DNA of 47,516 bases from an uncultured Bacillota bacterium (GTDB lineage: Bacteria > Bacillota > Dehalobacteriia > UBA7702): positions 1-47,516 of the forward strand of contig CADBQN010000044.1 in assembly GCA_902796855.1 (NCBI GenBank), read 5' to 3'. Positions 17,023 to 24,240 of this stretch are shown piece after piece. The translations under genes were made by a program, and so were the position numbers. The notes beneath the pieces are model-generated. The model saw only the letters and a program-made list of their open reading frames with translations, did no database searches and had not been told where the DNA came from. Within the stretch, counting starts at the first letter, position 1. Each line of letters begins with the position of its first letter.

Positions 17023-17778
17023 TCAGGGCGTTTTATCGCGGCCCGCGCCGAAGGGCAGCCACGAGGGGGCGTCCTTTTCTTCCCGGTAATAATCGCGGAT
17101 GCCGCCGTAGATGGCGGCGACGATTTTTTCCCGGTAACCGTCGTCTTTGAGCAGCGCTTCCTCCTCGGGGTTGGAGAGAAAGCCCACTTCCACCATGACG
17201 GCGGGGATGTCGAGGGCGCTCATGATATAGGCGCTGCTCAGCGTCAGCGCTTCCCGGTCGGTGTTCTTCAGCTTCGTCACAAAACGGCGCTGAATCGCCT
17301 CGGCCAGCCGTTTGCCCTTGTCTGAACCGGGGAAGTAGAAAGTCTGGCCGCCCCGGAGGGCGCTGTTGGGAACGGCGTTGCACTGCAGGCTGAGGAAGAG
17401 CTCGGCGCCGCTTTTTTTCACGATGGCGGCGCGGTGATCGAGGTCTTCCTTTTTTACGTCGCTGAAGGCTTTGTCGCTGTCCCGCGTCATCACGACGACG
17501 GCCCCTTTTTCCTCTAAGAGCCGTTTCAGCTTTTTCGCCAAAACCAGGTTGACCTCTTTTTCGGCGGTTCCCGTGACGCCGATGGCGCCGGGATCCGGGC
17601 CGCCGTGGCCGGGATCGACGGCGATGATCTTCCCTTTCAGCGGCAGGCCGCTTTTGACGGCGGCGGTCGCTTCGGCGCGGTGGACGCAGACGGCGGCGGT
17701 GACGGCGCAGACCGCGACGGTGACGGCGCAGAACAGGGTGAAGGGACGAAAGGAACGGATGAGCACGAACTGTTTCAC
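17023..17778 (-). CDS. N-acetylmuramoyl-L-alanine amidase, CwlD-like (Amidase_3)
   Basis: A 251-residue protein with an N-terminal membrane/signal segment (about 10-32) and an Amidase_3 domain. Expected residues are H58 in DPGHGG, E73 in EKEVNL and the catalytic E197 in VEVGFLSN. The third zinc ligand, normally His in a SIHxNA motif, is Q132 here (SLQCNA, codon CAG). The overall similarity is to CwlD, which acts in spore cortex muramic-lactam formation. The start is GTG with GAGGAAAC upstream. The His-to-Gln change could lower or alter activity, or be tolerated by an alternative ligand. It is transcribed against the corrinoid operon. Confidence 0.85.
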   Translation of the reverse strand: MKQFVLIRSFRPFTLFCAVTVAVCAVTAAVCVHRAEATAAVKSGLPLKGKIIAVDPGHGGPDPGAIGVTGTAEKEVNLVLAKKLKRLLEEKGAVVVMTRDSDKAFSDVKKEDLDHRAAIVKKSGAELFLSLQCNAVPNSALRGGQTFYFPGSDKGKRLAEAIQRRFVTKLKNTDREALTLSSAYIMSALDIPAVMVEVGFLSNPEEEALLKDDGYREKIVAAIYGGIRDYYREEKDAPSWLPFGAGRDKTP

Positions 17779-17860
17779 AGGCGGTTTCCTCGGATCATGT
17801 CGCTTTTTCCTATCCTATGGCGGCAGAGGCGCGAATATGAGAAGCGCCGAACCGCCGCGG

Positions 17861-17889
17861 TTGATTTCCCGGCGCGGTTCGGATATAAT
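17861..17889 (+). promoter_or_regulatory. Sigma-70-type promoter of the FMN reductase gene
   Basis: TTGATT (17861-17866), 17-bp spacer, TATAAT (17884-17889), 27 bp before the ATG of the flavoprotein gene. Confidence 0.75.
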
Positions 17890-17916
17890 AAAAGAAAGAA
17901 AAGGGGAGGAATGACC

Positions 17917-18462
17917 ATGAAGATTTTGATGCTGACAGGCAGTCCCAGAAAAAAAGGGGTCACCGCCCGGCTGGCGGCATCGTTTCGCGCCGGGGCCGAG
18001 GAAGCCGGCCACGAGGTGGAACGGTACGACGCCGCCTTTATGAAGGTATCGCCCTGCAAAGCCTGCTGCTCCTGCCGAAAAAACGGCGGAAAATGTGTTT
18101 ATGACGACGATATGACACCGCTTCTCGGCGAGGAGGGGAAGATCCTTTCCGCCGACGCGATCGTTCTCGTCTCGCCCGTCTATTATTGGGGGCTGACGGC
18201 GCAGCTGAAAACCGTTGTCGACCGCTTTTACGCCCTCGGCCGCAGCATGCGGGAAAAGGATCAGCGCGTGATGCTCCTTTCCGCCGCCGGCGACGCGGAC
18301 GAGGCGGTGATGGACAGCCTGAAAGCGCAGTTCCGCTCGCTCTGCGCCTGGACGCGCTGGCAGGACGGCGGCATGGTGCTGGCCGTGGGCTGTCACGAGC
18401 CCGAAGCGCTGGATCAGACGGATTTTGAGAAAAAAGCGTACGAAATGGGAAAGAATTTATAA
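17917..18462 (+). CDS. NADPH-dependent FMN reductase / flavodoxin-fold oxidoreductase
   Basis: A 181-residue flavodoxin-like protein. The FMN phosphate loop is MLTGSPRKKGVTARL at the N-terminus; SPVYYWGLTAQLKTVVDRF is the second FMN-binding segment. Four cysteines lie in CKACCSCRKNGGKC (about 46-59), a feature of Fe-S flavoproteins and related Clostridia enzymes. I chose ATG 17917 because AGGGGAGGA sits six bases upstream; an ATG at 17911 would directly abut it. It is monocistronic, with its own promoter, and is followed by a tRNA gene. The physiological substrate is unknown. Confidence 0.85.
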   Translation: MKILMLTGSPRKKGVTARLAASFRAGAEEAGHEVERYDAAFMKVSPCKACCSCRKNGGKCVYDDDMTPLLGEEGKILSADAIVLVSPVYYWGLTAQLKTVVDRFYALGRSMREKDQRVMLLSAAGDADEAVMDSLKAQFRSLCAWTRWQDGGMVLAVGCHEPEALDQTDFEKKAYEMGKNL

Positions 18463-18471
18463 AGAAAACAG

Positions 18472-18500
18472 TTGCATCCCCGCGGAAAACATGGTAAAAT
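18472..18500 (+). promoter_or_regulatory. Promoter of tRNA-Ala
   Basis: TTGCAT (18472-18477), 17-bp spacer, TAAAAT (18495-18500), ending 14 bp before the mature tRNA 5' end. Confidence 0.65.
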
Positions 18501-18514
18501 ATAAAGTACCGTTT

Positions 18515-18590
18515 GGGGGCGTAGCTCAGCTGGGAGAGCGTTCGGTTCGCATCCGAGAGGTCAAGGGTTCGAATCCCTCCGTCTCCACCA
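18515..18590 (+). tRNA. tRNA-Ala (anticodon CGC)
   Basis: A 76-nt cloverleaf with encoded CCA. The acceptor stem GGGGGCG/CGTCTCC includes the G3-U70 wobble pair that identifies alanine tRNAs. The D-arm is GCTC/GAGC, the anticodon stem TTCGG/CCGAG with loop TTCGCAT (anticodon CGC, reading GCG), and the T-loop TTCGAAT. One A-C mismatch lies at the base of the T-stem (49-65). Confidence 0.95.
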
Positions 18591-18630
18591 AAGATAAAAG
18601 ACCCCACGAAGTGGGGTCTTTTATCTTTGG
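18588..18630 (+). terminator. Perfect 20-bp inverted repeat, terminator of tRNA-Ala
   Basis: The 20 bases at 18588-18607, which begin with the tRNA CCA end, are perfectly complementary to 18611-18630 around a GAA loop. The core GACCCCAC/GTGGGGTC followed by TTTT acts as an intrinsic terminator; the outer part would pair with the tRNA 3' CCA in the precursor. Confidence 0.8.
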
Positions 18631-18739
18631 TATAGATATCGGAAGGATTTGCCACAAAGCGGTAAATCCCTCCGTTTCTTTTTTATCTTGAGATCAATTA
18701 TTGTCATAAGAATAGGTTCTCTATCCTCACGGCGATTTT

Positions 18740-19777
18740 TTATTTCATACCGCCGCCCGGCGTTTCAGAGGCTCGGGAAAAGACGCAGCGGTGTCCCGGC
18801 GTTTGGTAGCATCGGTTGCAGGAGACGCACTTGGCCGGCGCGGTATCCCCGCTTTTCCAGCGGTTGGGCAGCGCGGGCTCGCGCAGCAGCGGACGGGAAA
18901 GAGACAGAAAGTCGACGCGCCCCTCGTTGAGGATCTGTTCCATCTTCCCGATACTTCTGTGGCCGCCCACGAGGATGATCGGGAGATCTGTCCTTTCACC
19001 GAGACGAAGGGCGAAATCTTTGAAATAGCCTTCGTTTTCTCCTGCTTTGATGTGGGGTACGGAAGTGCCGTTGCCGCTGACCTCGATGGAATCCATCCGG
19101 TTCTCGGCGCAAAGCTCACAGATCCTCAGGCTTTCCGCCGGTGTCAGCCCGCCGCTGAAAAAGTCGCTGCAGTTGATTTTCATCGAGACGTGAAGTTCGG
19201 GACAGCGCGTTTTGATGGCATGGAGAATTTCGATGATGAGCGCCGCGCGCCCTTCGGGCGTTCGGCCGTATCGGTCGGTTCGGCGGTTATAACCGGGGCT
19301 GATGAAGCGGCTGAGAAAGAAGTTGTGGGCGGCGTGAATCTGAACACCGTCGTAACCGGCTTTGGCGGCACGGACGGCGCCGTCGGCGAACATGTCACGG
19401 ATGCGGCGGATATCCTTTTCCGAAAGATCGTTGACGCTCATGTCTCGGTAAGCGCCGTTGTATTCCCCCAACGCCAGCTGGACGATGATGGGACAGCCGC
19501 GGCGGTGAGCGATGTCGGTAAGCCTTTTGTGCTCGCCGATGAAGTCATCCGAGGACAGTCTCGCTATGCCTCCGAAACAGTGGTCGTCGCCGGATACGGA
19601 TGTAAACCCGCTGATGATCGCGGCGATGCCGCCGTCGGCAAGCGTCTCGCAGCGTTCGAACAGCTCTTCGTTCATATGTCCGCGTTCATCGGCCAGCCCT
19701 TCCCAGGTGGCGGAGCGGATCAGGCGGTTTTTCATTTTCAGCGTTCCGAGGGTGGTTGGTTCAAACAGCTTTTTCAT
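18740..19777 (-). CDS. NADH:flavin oxidoreductase, old yellow enzyme family
   Basis: A 345-residue TIM-barrel flavoprotein. It starts MKKLFEPTTLGTLKMKNRL as in OYE-type enzymes, carries the active-site segment VQIHAAHNFFLSRFISPGYN with RTDRYG, and ends with the FMN-phosphate region FLSLSRPLLREP. The C-terminal CVSCNRC resembles the start of the Fe-S motif of larger 2,4-dienoyl-CoA-reductase-like members, but the protein stops soon after, so it is a single-domain form. AAAGGAGG lies upstream of the ATG, which is inside the end of the preceding hydrolase gene. It is the last gene of an ArsR-led operon. The natural substrate, probably an activated alkene, is unknown. Confidence 0.88.
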   Translation of the reverse strand: MKKLFEPTTLGTLKMKNRLIRSATWEGLADERGHMNEELFERCETLADGGIAAIISGFTSVSGDDHCFGGIARLSSDDFIGEHKRLTDIAHRRGCPIIVQLALGEYNGAYRDMSVNDLSEKDIRRIRDMFADGAVRAAKAGYDGVQIHAAHNFFLSRFISPGYNRRTDRYGRTPEGRAALIIEILHAIKTRCPELHVSMKINCSDFFSGGLTPAESLRICELCAENRMDSIEVSGNGTSVPHIKAGENEGYFKDFALRLGERTDLPIILVGGHRSIGKMEQILNEGRVDFLSLSRPLLREPALPNRWKSGDTAPAKCVSCNRCYQTPGHRCVFSRASETPGGGMK

Positions 19778-20708
19778 GGGAAATACCTCCTTTTTTCATC
19801 GCCGCGCCGCTTTTCCCCGGTTTCGGCGACGGTTTTGCCGACGTGGCTTTGGATGAAGCCCTCCATTCCGAGACCAGTTCCGTCAGGGCAGCGGCCGTTT
19901 CCCGATGCTTTTGCTGATAGGTATGGCCCGTTTGTTCAATAAAGATCAGCTTGTTTTCGTCAGCCTTCATCATGTGACGGTTGATGTTGCGGAGGAACCC
20001 CGCCGGATCGCCGCCGGCGAAGGTGTCATACGTGCCGATGAGCAATGCGCCGGAATGGGTGATTTTTGAAACCGCGGAAAAATCGCCGTCGCTTTCGGTG
20101 TGGACGTTGTTGAGATCGTCCGTAAATACCCAATCGTAAGCGGTGTAAGCAACGCAGTCCACCCAGCCCATCAGGGGGGAAGGCAGTTTTTTATCTCCGT
20201 CGCCGCGTTCCGTTTGTTCGCGGATGCGTTCCTTTTCCCTTTCGGTCACGCCGCTCATCATGCAGGAAAGATTGGCGGGGCTGAGCAGGATAAAGCGTTC
20301 CACCCGGGGATCATGGCGGCGGGAGAGATAATAGATCACCTTATTGGCGCCAAGGGAGTGACCGGCGAGATAGATGTGGCGGTATCCCGCCTTTTCACAG
20401 ATATCGAGATAAGCCTCGATGTCCTCATCGGTGTAGGCGAACCGTTCGTTCCAGGAGCCGATCGTCTCCAAACCGCCGGTCCTAACGTTTTTAGTGTAGA
20501 TTCGGTCAAAAGCGTCGTTGGTCTGGGCATAGATAAAGTCGATGCCGGCGGCGTTCAGCGCCTCGCCAAAGTCGTAATAGAAGGGGTTGGAATAGAAATT
20601 GCCGTGGATGCCCGTGATGGCGATCACGACGGAATCGGCGTCTTTTGTGTCAAAGAGCGCGCCGTTGAGGACCGTGCCCCGTTTTGTTGCCGCGTCGAAT
20701 GGTTTCAT
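19761..20708 (-). CDS. Alpha/beta hydrolase family protein
   Basis: A 315-residue protein with the nucleophile elbow GHSLGANK and an N-terminal strand VVIAITGIHGNF typical of serine alpha/beta hydrolases; the likely histidine is in EQTGHTYQQKH. It resembles DUF1749-type fungal and bacterial hydrolases. The start at 20708 (MKPFDAA) follows GAAAGGCAG; an in-frame ATG 60 bases further upstream exists but has no such site. It overlaps the downstream old-yellow-enzyme gene by 17 bases. An 8-bp inverted repeat (20732-20739 with 20759-20766) lies just upstream and may be an RNA hairpin or a regulator site. Confidence 0.75.
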   Translation of the reverse strand: MKPFDAATKRGTVLNGALFDTKDADSVVIAITGIHGNFYSNPFYYDFGEALNAAGIDFIYAQTNDAFDRIYTKNVRTGGLETIGSWNERFAYTDEDIEAYLDICEKAGYRHIYLAGHSLGANKVIYYLSRRHDPRVERFILLSPANLSCMMSGVTEREKERIREQTERGDGDKKLPSPLMGWVDCVAYTAYDWVFTDDLNNVHTESDGDFSAVSKITHSGALLIGTYDTFAGGDPAGFLRNINRHMMKADENKLIFIEQTGHTYQQKHRETAAALTELVSEWRASSKATSAKPSPKPGKSGAAMKKGGISHEKAV

Positions 20709-20838
20709 GATGTCTGCCTTTCTGTTTTCTCGCTGTCCGTCTCCGACATTGTCCGGAACGGACAGCATATTTCGTTATTTATACATTTTTCAATTTATAG
20801 ATATGATATGTCTCAAAAAAAGCTGCGGGGCCTGAGCC

Positions 20839-21153
20839 TCACAGCTCTTTTCCGATAAATTCCGCCAGTTCTTTGATGACCTCCTCGTTGCGGCGGTAGT
20901 AGGTCCATTTCCCGTGGCGTTCGGAAAGGAGCAGCCCCGAACGCTGGAGCATATCCAGATAATTGGAAACCGTGGATTGGGAAACGCCCGCTTTTTCCCG
21001 TATGCTGCTGACACAAACGCCGCCTTTCAGATCCACCGGTTCATTCAGGCATCCGCCCTGGGGAGGAAAGTTCTCCGTCGGGTTTTTCAGCCATTTCACG
21101 ATGTTCAGGCGGGTATCATTGGAAAGCGCTTTGCATACCTCAATGAAATCCAT
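20839..21153 (-). CDS. ArsR-family winged-helix transcriptional regulator
   Basis: A 104-residue regulator. The winged helix reads SSIREKAGVSQSTVSNYLDMLQRSGLL followed by the wing RHGKWTYYRRNEE; the N-terminus (CKALSNDTRLNIVKWL) is the usual ArsR opening. Only two cysteines, C37 and C49 by my count, lie near the recognition region, so a metal-binding role is uncertain. It leads an operon with a hydrolase and an old yellow enzyme, which it probably represses. Its promoter carries a dyad in the spacer, consistent with autoregulation. Confidence 0.88.
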   Translation of the reverse strand: MDFIEVCKALSNDTRLNIVKWLKNPTENFPPQGGCLNEPVDLKGGVCVSSIREKAGVSQSTVSNYLDMLQRSGLLLSERHGKWTYYRRNEEVIKELAEFIGKEL

Positions 21154-21185
21154 CTTTCGGGCCTCCTCCCTGTCTCAATAATATT

Positions 21186-21213
21186 ATTATATCACGAAAT
21201 CTCGATTTGTCAA
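21186..21213 (-). promoter_or_regulatory. ArsR promoter with dyad in the spacer
   Basis: Reading the minus strand: TTGACA, 16-bp spacer, TATAAT, a near-perfect housekeeping promoter. AAATC-TC-GATTT (21197-21208) forms a dyad across the spacer and is a plausible operator for the ArsR protein. Confidence 0.75.
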
Positions 21214-21256
21214 TCTATTATCCCGGGACAGGGGCGGAGTTTTCGTCAAAACGCGA

Positions 21257-21286
21257 TTGCCTTTTTACCCTTTTTTGTGGTATGAT
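21257..21286 (+). promoter_or_regulatory. Promoter of the DUF362 gene
   Basis: TTGCCT (21257-21262), 18-bp spacer, TATGAT (21281-21286), 50 bp before the ATG. Confidence 0.5.
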
Positions 21287-21335
21287 TTTCCTATACGGAT
21301 CCAGCGAAATCGAATCGTAAAAGGAGGCGGTCACA

Positions 21336-22343
21336 ATGACCCAAGCAAAAGCCGTGCCGGGAACCGGCGGCGAACTCTACATTCCCTTTGAAAAGCGCGC
21401 GGGGGAACCCTCCGTCGTTTATTTCACCAAAGACCTCTCCGTCGAGGGGCTGCGGCGGATCTTCGCCCGGGTAAAAGGCGGGCTTAGCGGCAAAGTCGGC
21501 GTCAAGCTCCACACCGGCGAACCCCATGGCCCGAACATCCTCCCCCGTTCCTGGGTGCGGTCGCTCCTCGAAACGGAATTGCCCGACGCCGCCGTGGTGG
21601 AGACCAACACCTATTACGAAGGGGAGCGCTTCACGACGAAACAGCACCGGGAGACGCTGGCGGTCAACGGCTGGGATTTTTGTCCGGTGGATATCATGGA
21701 CGAAGACGGTGTCGCGGCGCTGCCGGTGAAGAACGGCAAATGGTTCACGGAAATGGAAATGGGGAAGAATCTGCTGAATTACGATTCCCTCTTTGTCCTC
21801 ACTCATTTTAAAGGTCACACCCAGGGCGGTTTCGGCGGTTCCTGCAAAAACATCGGCATCGGCTGCGCCGACGGCCGGATCGGCAAGGCGAAGATCCACA
21901 CCACCCCCGGTTCCGACGACCAATGGGACATCGCCAAAGAAGAGTTCATGGAGCGGATGACGGAATCGGCCAAAGCCGTCGTCGATCATTTCGGCGGACA
22001 AATCACCTTCGTCAACGTGCTCCGCAATATGTCGGTATCCTGCGACTGTGAGGGCGTCAACGCCCAGCCTGTCGTCACGCCGAACATCGGCATCCTCGCT
22101 TCCGACGATATCCTCGCCATCGACCAGGCTTCCGTCGACCTGGTCTATGCCCTGAAGGAGGAAGACCGCCGCGATCTGGTGGAACGGATCGAGTCCCGCC
22201 ACGGTCTGCGCCAGCTCACCTATATGAAGGAGCTGGCCATGGGCAGCGACCGCTACCGCCTGCTGGACATCGACAACGGCGACGCGGAAATTTCTCTCGC
22301 CGACGCCGTCAAAGACGTCGTCCCCTTTGCGGAAACAAAATAA
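21336..22343 (+). CDS. DUF362 domain-containing protein
   Basis: A 335-residue DUF362 protein. Family features are VGVKLHTGEPHGPN near the N-terminus, LTHFKGHTQGGFGGSCKNIGIGCA in the middle, and ILASDDILAIDQASVDLV. Members often carry an added ferredoxin domain; this one does not, and only single cysteines are present. AAAGGAGG lies before the ATG. It stands alone between a divergent ArsR operon and a strong terminator. The biochemical function of the family is not established to my knowledge. Confidence 0.85.
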   Translation: MTQAKAVPGTGGELYIPFEKRAGEPSVVYFTKDLSVEGLRRIFARVKGGLSGKVGVKLHTGEPHGPNILPRSWVRSLLETELPDAAVVETNTYYEGERFTTKQHRETLAVNGWDFCPVDIMDEDGVAALPVKNGKWFTEMEMGKNLLNYDSLFVLTHFKGHTQGGFGGSCKNIGIGCADGRIGKAKIHTTPGSDDQWDIAKEEFMERMTESAKAVVDHFGGQITFVNVLRNMSVSCDCEGVNAQPVVTPNIGILASDDILAIDQASVDLVYALKEEDRRDLVERIESRHGLRQLTYMKELAMGSDRYRLLDIDNGDAEISLADAVKDVVPFAETK

Positions 22344-22352
22344 AGGCATCAA

Positions 22353-22396
22353 AAACGCCGCCGCGGCAGCCGGTCCGGACTGCCGCGGCGGCGTTT
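22353..22396 (+). terminator. Strong hairpin terminator after DUF362
   Basis: A perfect 17-bp inverted repeat (22353-22369 with 22380-22396) around a 10-base loop. A-rich sequence precedes and TTT ends the right arm, so it may serve both the DUF362 gene and the converging mttB transcript. Confidence 0.75.
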
Positions 22397-22418
22397 CGCG
22401 CTGAACGGGGCGGAAATG

Positions 22419-22625
22419 TTACGAGGCTGATTTGGATTTTTCCCGATTGGCCATCAACTGGGTGAAGAACCCCGCCATAAAACCGCTGATGACGCCGCTG
22501 ATGCCGTTGCCGACGGCGTGCGCCGCCGTGGAAGCCGGGAGGGGAATAAAGAAGTAGTTCATCAGAAAGCTCATCAAAAAACCCATGAACGCTCCGATGA
22601 GACCGGCGATGAGCGTTTTTTTCAT
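22419..22625 (-). CDS. Small two-helix membrane protein (possibly DUF2798-like)
   Basis: A 68-residue protein with two hydrophobic segments (about 5-27 and 38-59) and a basic C-terminus. The glycine/phenylalanine-rich first helix (GAFMGFLMSFLMNYFF) recalls DUF2798 proteins, but I am not certain. AAAAAGGAGGG precedes the ATG. It lies 22 bp downstream of the MttB-family gene on the same strand with no terminator between, so it is cotranscribed. It could be a small transport-associated or anchoring protein. Confidence 0.6.
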   Translation of the reverse strand: MKKTLIAGLIGAFMGFLMSFLMNYFFIPLPASTAAHAVGNGISGVISGFMAGFFTQLMANREKSKSAS

Positions 22626-22647
22626 GTGAATCCCTCCTTTTTACCGC

Positions 22648-24099
22648 TTATTTCGCGTTGACGCGGGCCTGAGCTCCGGCGACGATTTCATCCAGCTGCT
22701 TCAAAATATCGTCGGCGAGGGGGTGCTGCGGGCCGGCGTCAATGATTTCTTTCGCTCTGGCACGGAGCCGCTGACCGAGATCGGGCATATCCGCCGTCTG
22801 CATGTCCTCAAAGGTCATGCCCTTAATGCAGGCGGATTTCCACTGTTTCCTCGCTTCCGCGGCTGTCTGGGCTTCCATCAGGAAGTTGCCGCCGGGGCCG
22901 ACGCCGTTGATGATTTCCTCGGCCAGGGTGTATTCATCTACGGCCTGACCGGAAACGATGGTCTTGATAAAGCCGATGGCTTCGTCGGCGAAAATGAGTT
23001 CCTCAATACTGCTGGATTTGCCGCATTCCATGGCGCCGTTGGTAAAGGCCATGTTGACACCGCTGAGCATACTGGTGTAGATGGCCGCCGTCGTTTCAAA
23101 GGCGGCTTCGGCGTCGAATCTGCCGTTGGCCGTGGCGCCCAGATTGGAGCAGCAGGGCAGTCCGAGGTAACGGAAGACGTCGGCGGCGCCGGAGAGACCG
23201 ATGAGGTATTCGGGACGGGAATAGGTGACATGAACGGTGGTCATGTCGACGTTATCCGACAGCACGCAGCCGATCCAGGGCGCGCCGGGCTGCGTCAGCT
23301 GAGAGACGAGAAGGGCCATCAGGTTGTCGCAGAGCGCCGTAACGACGGCGCCGGCGGCGGTGATGGGCGCGGCGAGGCCCAGGGAAGCGCCGGGCATGTA
23401 GAGCACCGGCAGACGCTTTTTCGCCATATACATGATCTGGGCGAGGCCGTCGTCGGTGTGCTGCAGCGGCGGTACGGGGCAGATTTCCGTCATGATGAAG
23501 GGATTCACCGCCAGTTTTTCCGGGCTGCCGGCGATGATTTCCGCCATTTTGACCATGTCTTTGAGGTTTTCCAGGCTCAGAGCGAAATTCATCACCGGCT
23601 TTTTGGTCAGCGGGAGCATTGTACGCAGTTCATGGATATCGGAAATCCTGGCGTCGCAGTCGTCGATGAGCACGAGGGTGCTGGCCCAGGCCATGTCGGG
23701 GAGGGCGTCGCAGAGAAGAGCGTAGTTGACGGCGTCTTCGGTGGTGGCCCGGCGTTTCGTGTCTGTCTCACCGTCCCAGACGCAGGTATCGGAGTTCGTC
23801 GGTCCGAAATTGGGAACGTGGGCGGCTAAGGTATAGGCCGGTTCGCCGAGACGGTCGTACATCGTGATGGAGCTCGGCGCGGCGTCCACGGCCCAGCGCA
23901 GCAGCCCTTCGGGGACACGGACGCGTTCACCGTCCACGTAACAGCCGGCTTTTTTCAAAAGCTCCCTGGCTTCGGCGTTGCGGATTTCGGCGCCGGTTTT
24001 CGCCAGAACACGGCAGACCGTTCCGAAGATTGCCGCGCACTGATCCTCACTCCACATCTGATACTGTACCGATTGTTGATAGGTGGCATTCATTTTCAT
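22648..24099 (-). CDS. MttB-family (trimethylamine-type) methyltransferase, non-pyrrolysine
   Basis: A 483-residue member of the MttB superfamily (COG5598). Matching features are ETGAEIRNAEARELLKKAG-like opening (CRVLAKTGAEIRN), PNFGPTNSDTCVWDGET, and a conserved TIM-barrel core ending in NGVGPGGNFL. No in-frame amber is present, so it belongs to the non-pyrrolysine branch whose characterised members demethylate quaternary amines such as glycine betaine, proline betaine, carnitine or butyrobetaine. The substrate here is not predictable. No corrinoid protein lies next to it, so it must use one encoded elsewhere, perhaps at 11956 or 28419. A divergent sigma-54 activator at 24241 probably controls it. 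Confidence 0.88.
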   Translation of the reverse strand: MKMNATYQQSVQYQMWSEDQCAAIFGTVCRVLAKTGAEIRNAEARELLKKAGCYVDGERVRVPEGLLRWAVDAAPSSITMYDRLGEPAYTLAAHVPNFGPTNSDTCVWDGETDTKRRATTEDAVNYALLCDALPDMAWASTLVLIDDCDARISDIHELRTMLPLTKKPVMNFALSLENLKDMVKMAEIIAGSPEKLAVNPFIMTEICPVPPLQHTDDGLAQIMYMAKKRLPVLYMPGASLGLAAPITAAGAVVTALCDNLMALLVSQLTQPGAPWIGCVLSDNVDMTTVHVTYSRPEYLIGLSGAADVFRYLGLPCCSNLGATANGRFDAEAAFETTAAIYTSMLSGVNMAFTNGAMECGKSSSIEELIFADEAIGFIKTIVSGQAVDEYTLAEEIINGVGPGGNFLMEAQTAAEARKQWKSACIKGMTFEDMQTADMPDLGQRLRARAKEIIDAGPQHPLADDILKQLDEIVAGAQARVNAK

Positions 24100-24141
24100 A
24101 GCCTTCAGTCCTTTCTGTTTTTTTTGTTTATTTTTGCACCG

Positions 24142-24190
24142 TTTCAGGCAATGGGGAAACAGACCCTCCTTTCTTGAAAAATGCCTGAAA
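24142..24190. promoter_or_regulatory. 9-bp inverted repeat between mttB-family gene and its activator
   Basis: TTTCAGGCA (24142-24150) and TGCCTGAAA (24182-24190) are exact inverted copies 31 bp apart. The right copy lies inside the spacer of the activator promoter. The left copy overlaps a poor minus-strand sigma-54-like match (TGCC-N8-TGCA) facing mttB, which I do not regard as established. Likely binding sites for the activator. Confidence 0.5.
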
Positions 24191-24202
24191 TTCCCTTATA
24201 AT
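24174..24202 (+). promoter_or_regulatory. Promoter of the PAS/sigma-54 activator
   Basis: TTGAAA (24174-24179), 17-bp spacer, TATAAT (24197-24202), 38 bp before the ATG. Confidence 0.75.
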
Positions 24203-24240
24203 GAAACCATCATGAACGGAAAGAGCGGGGGTGTTGTTCA

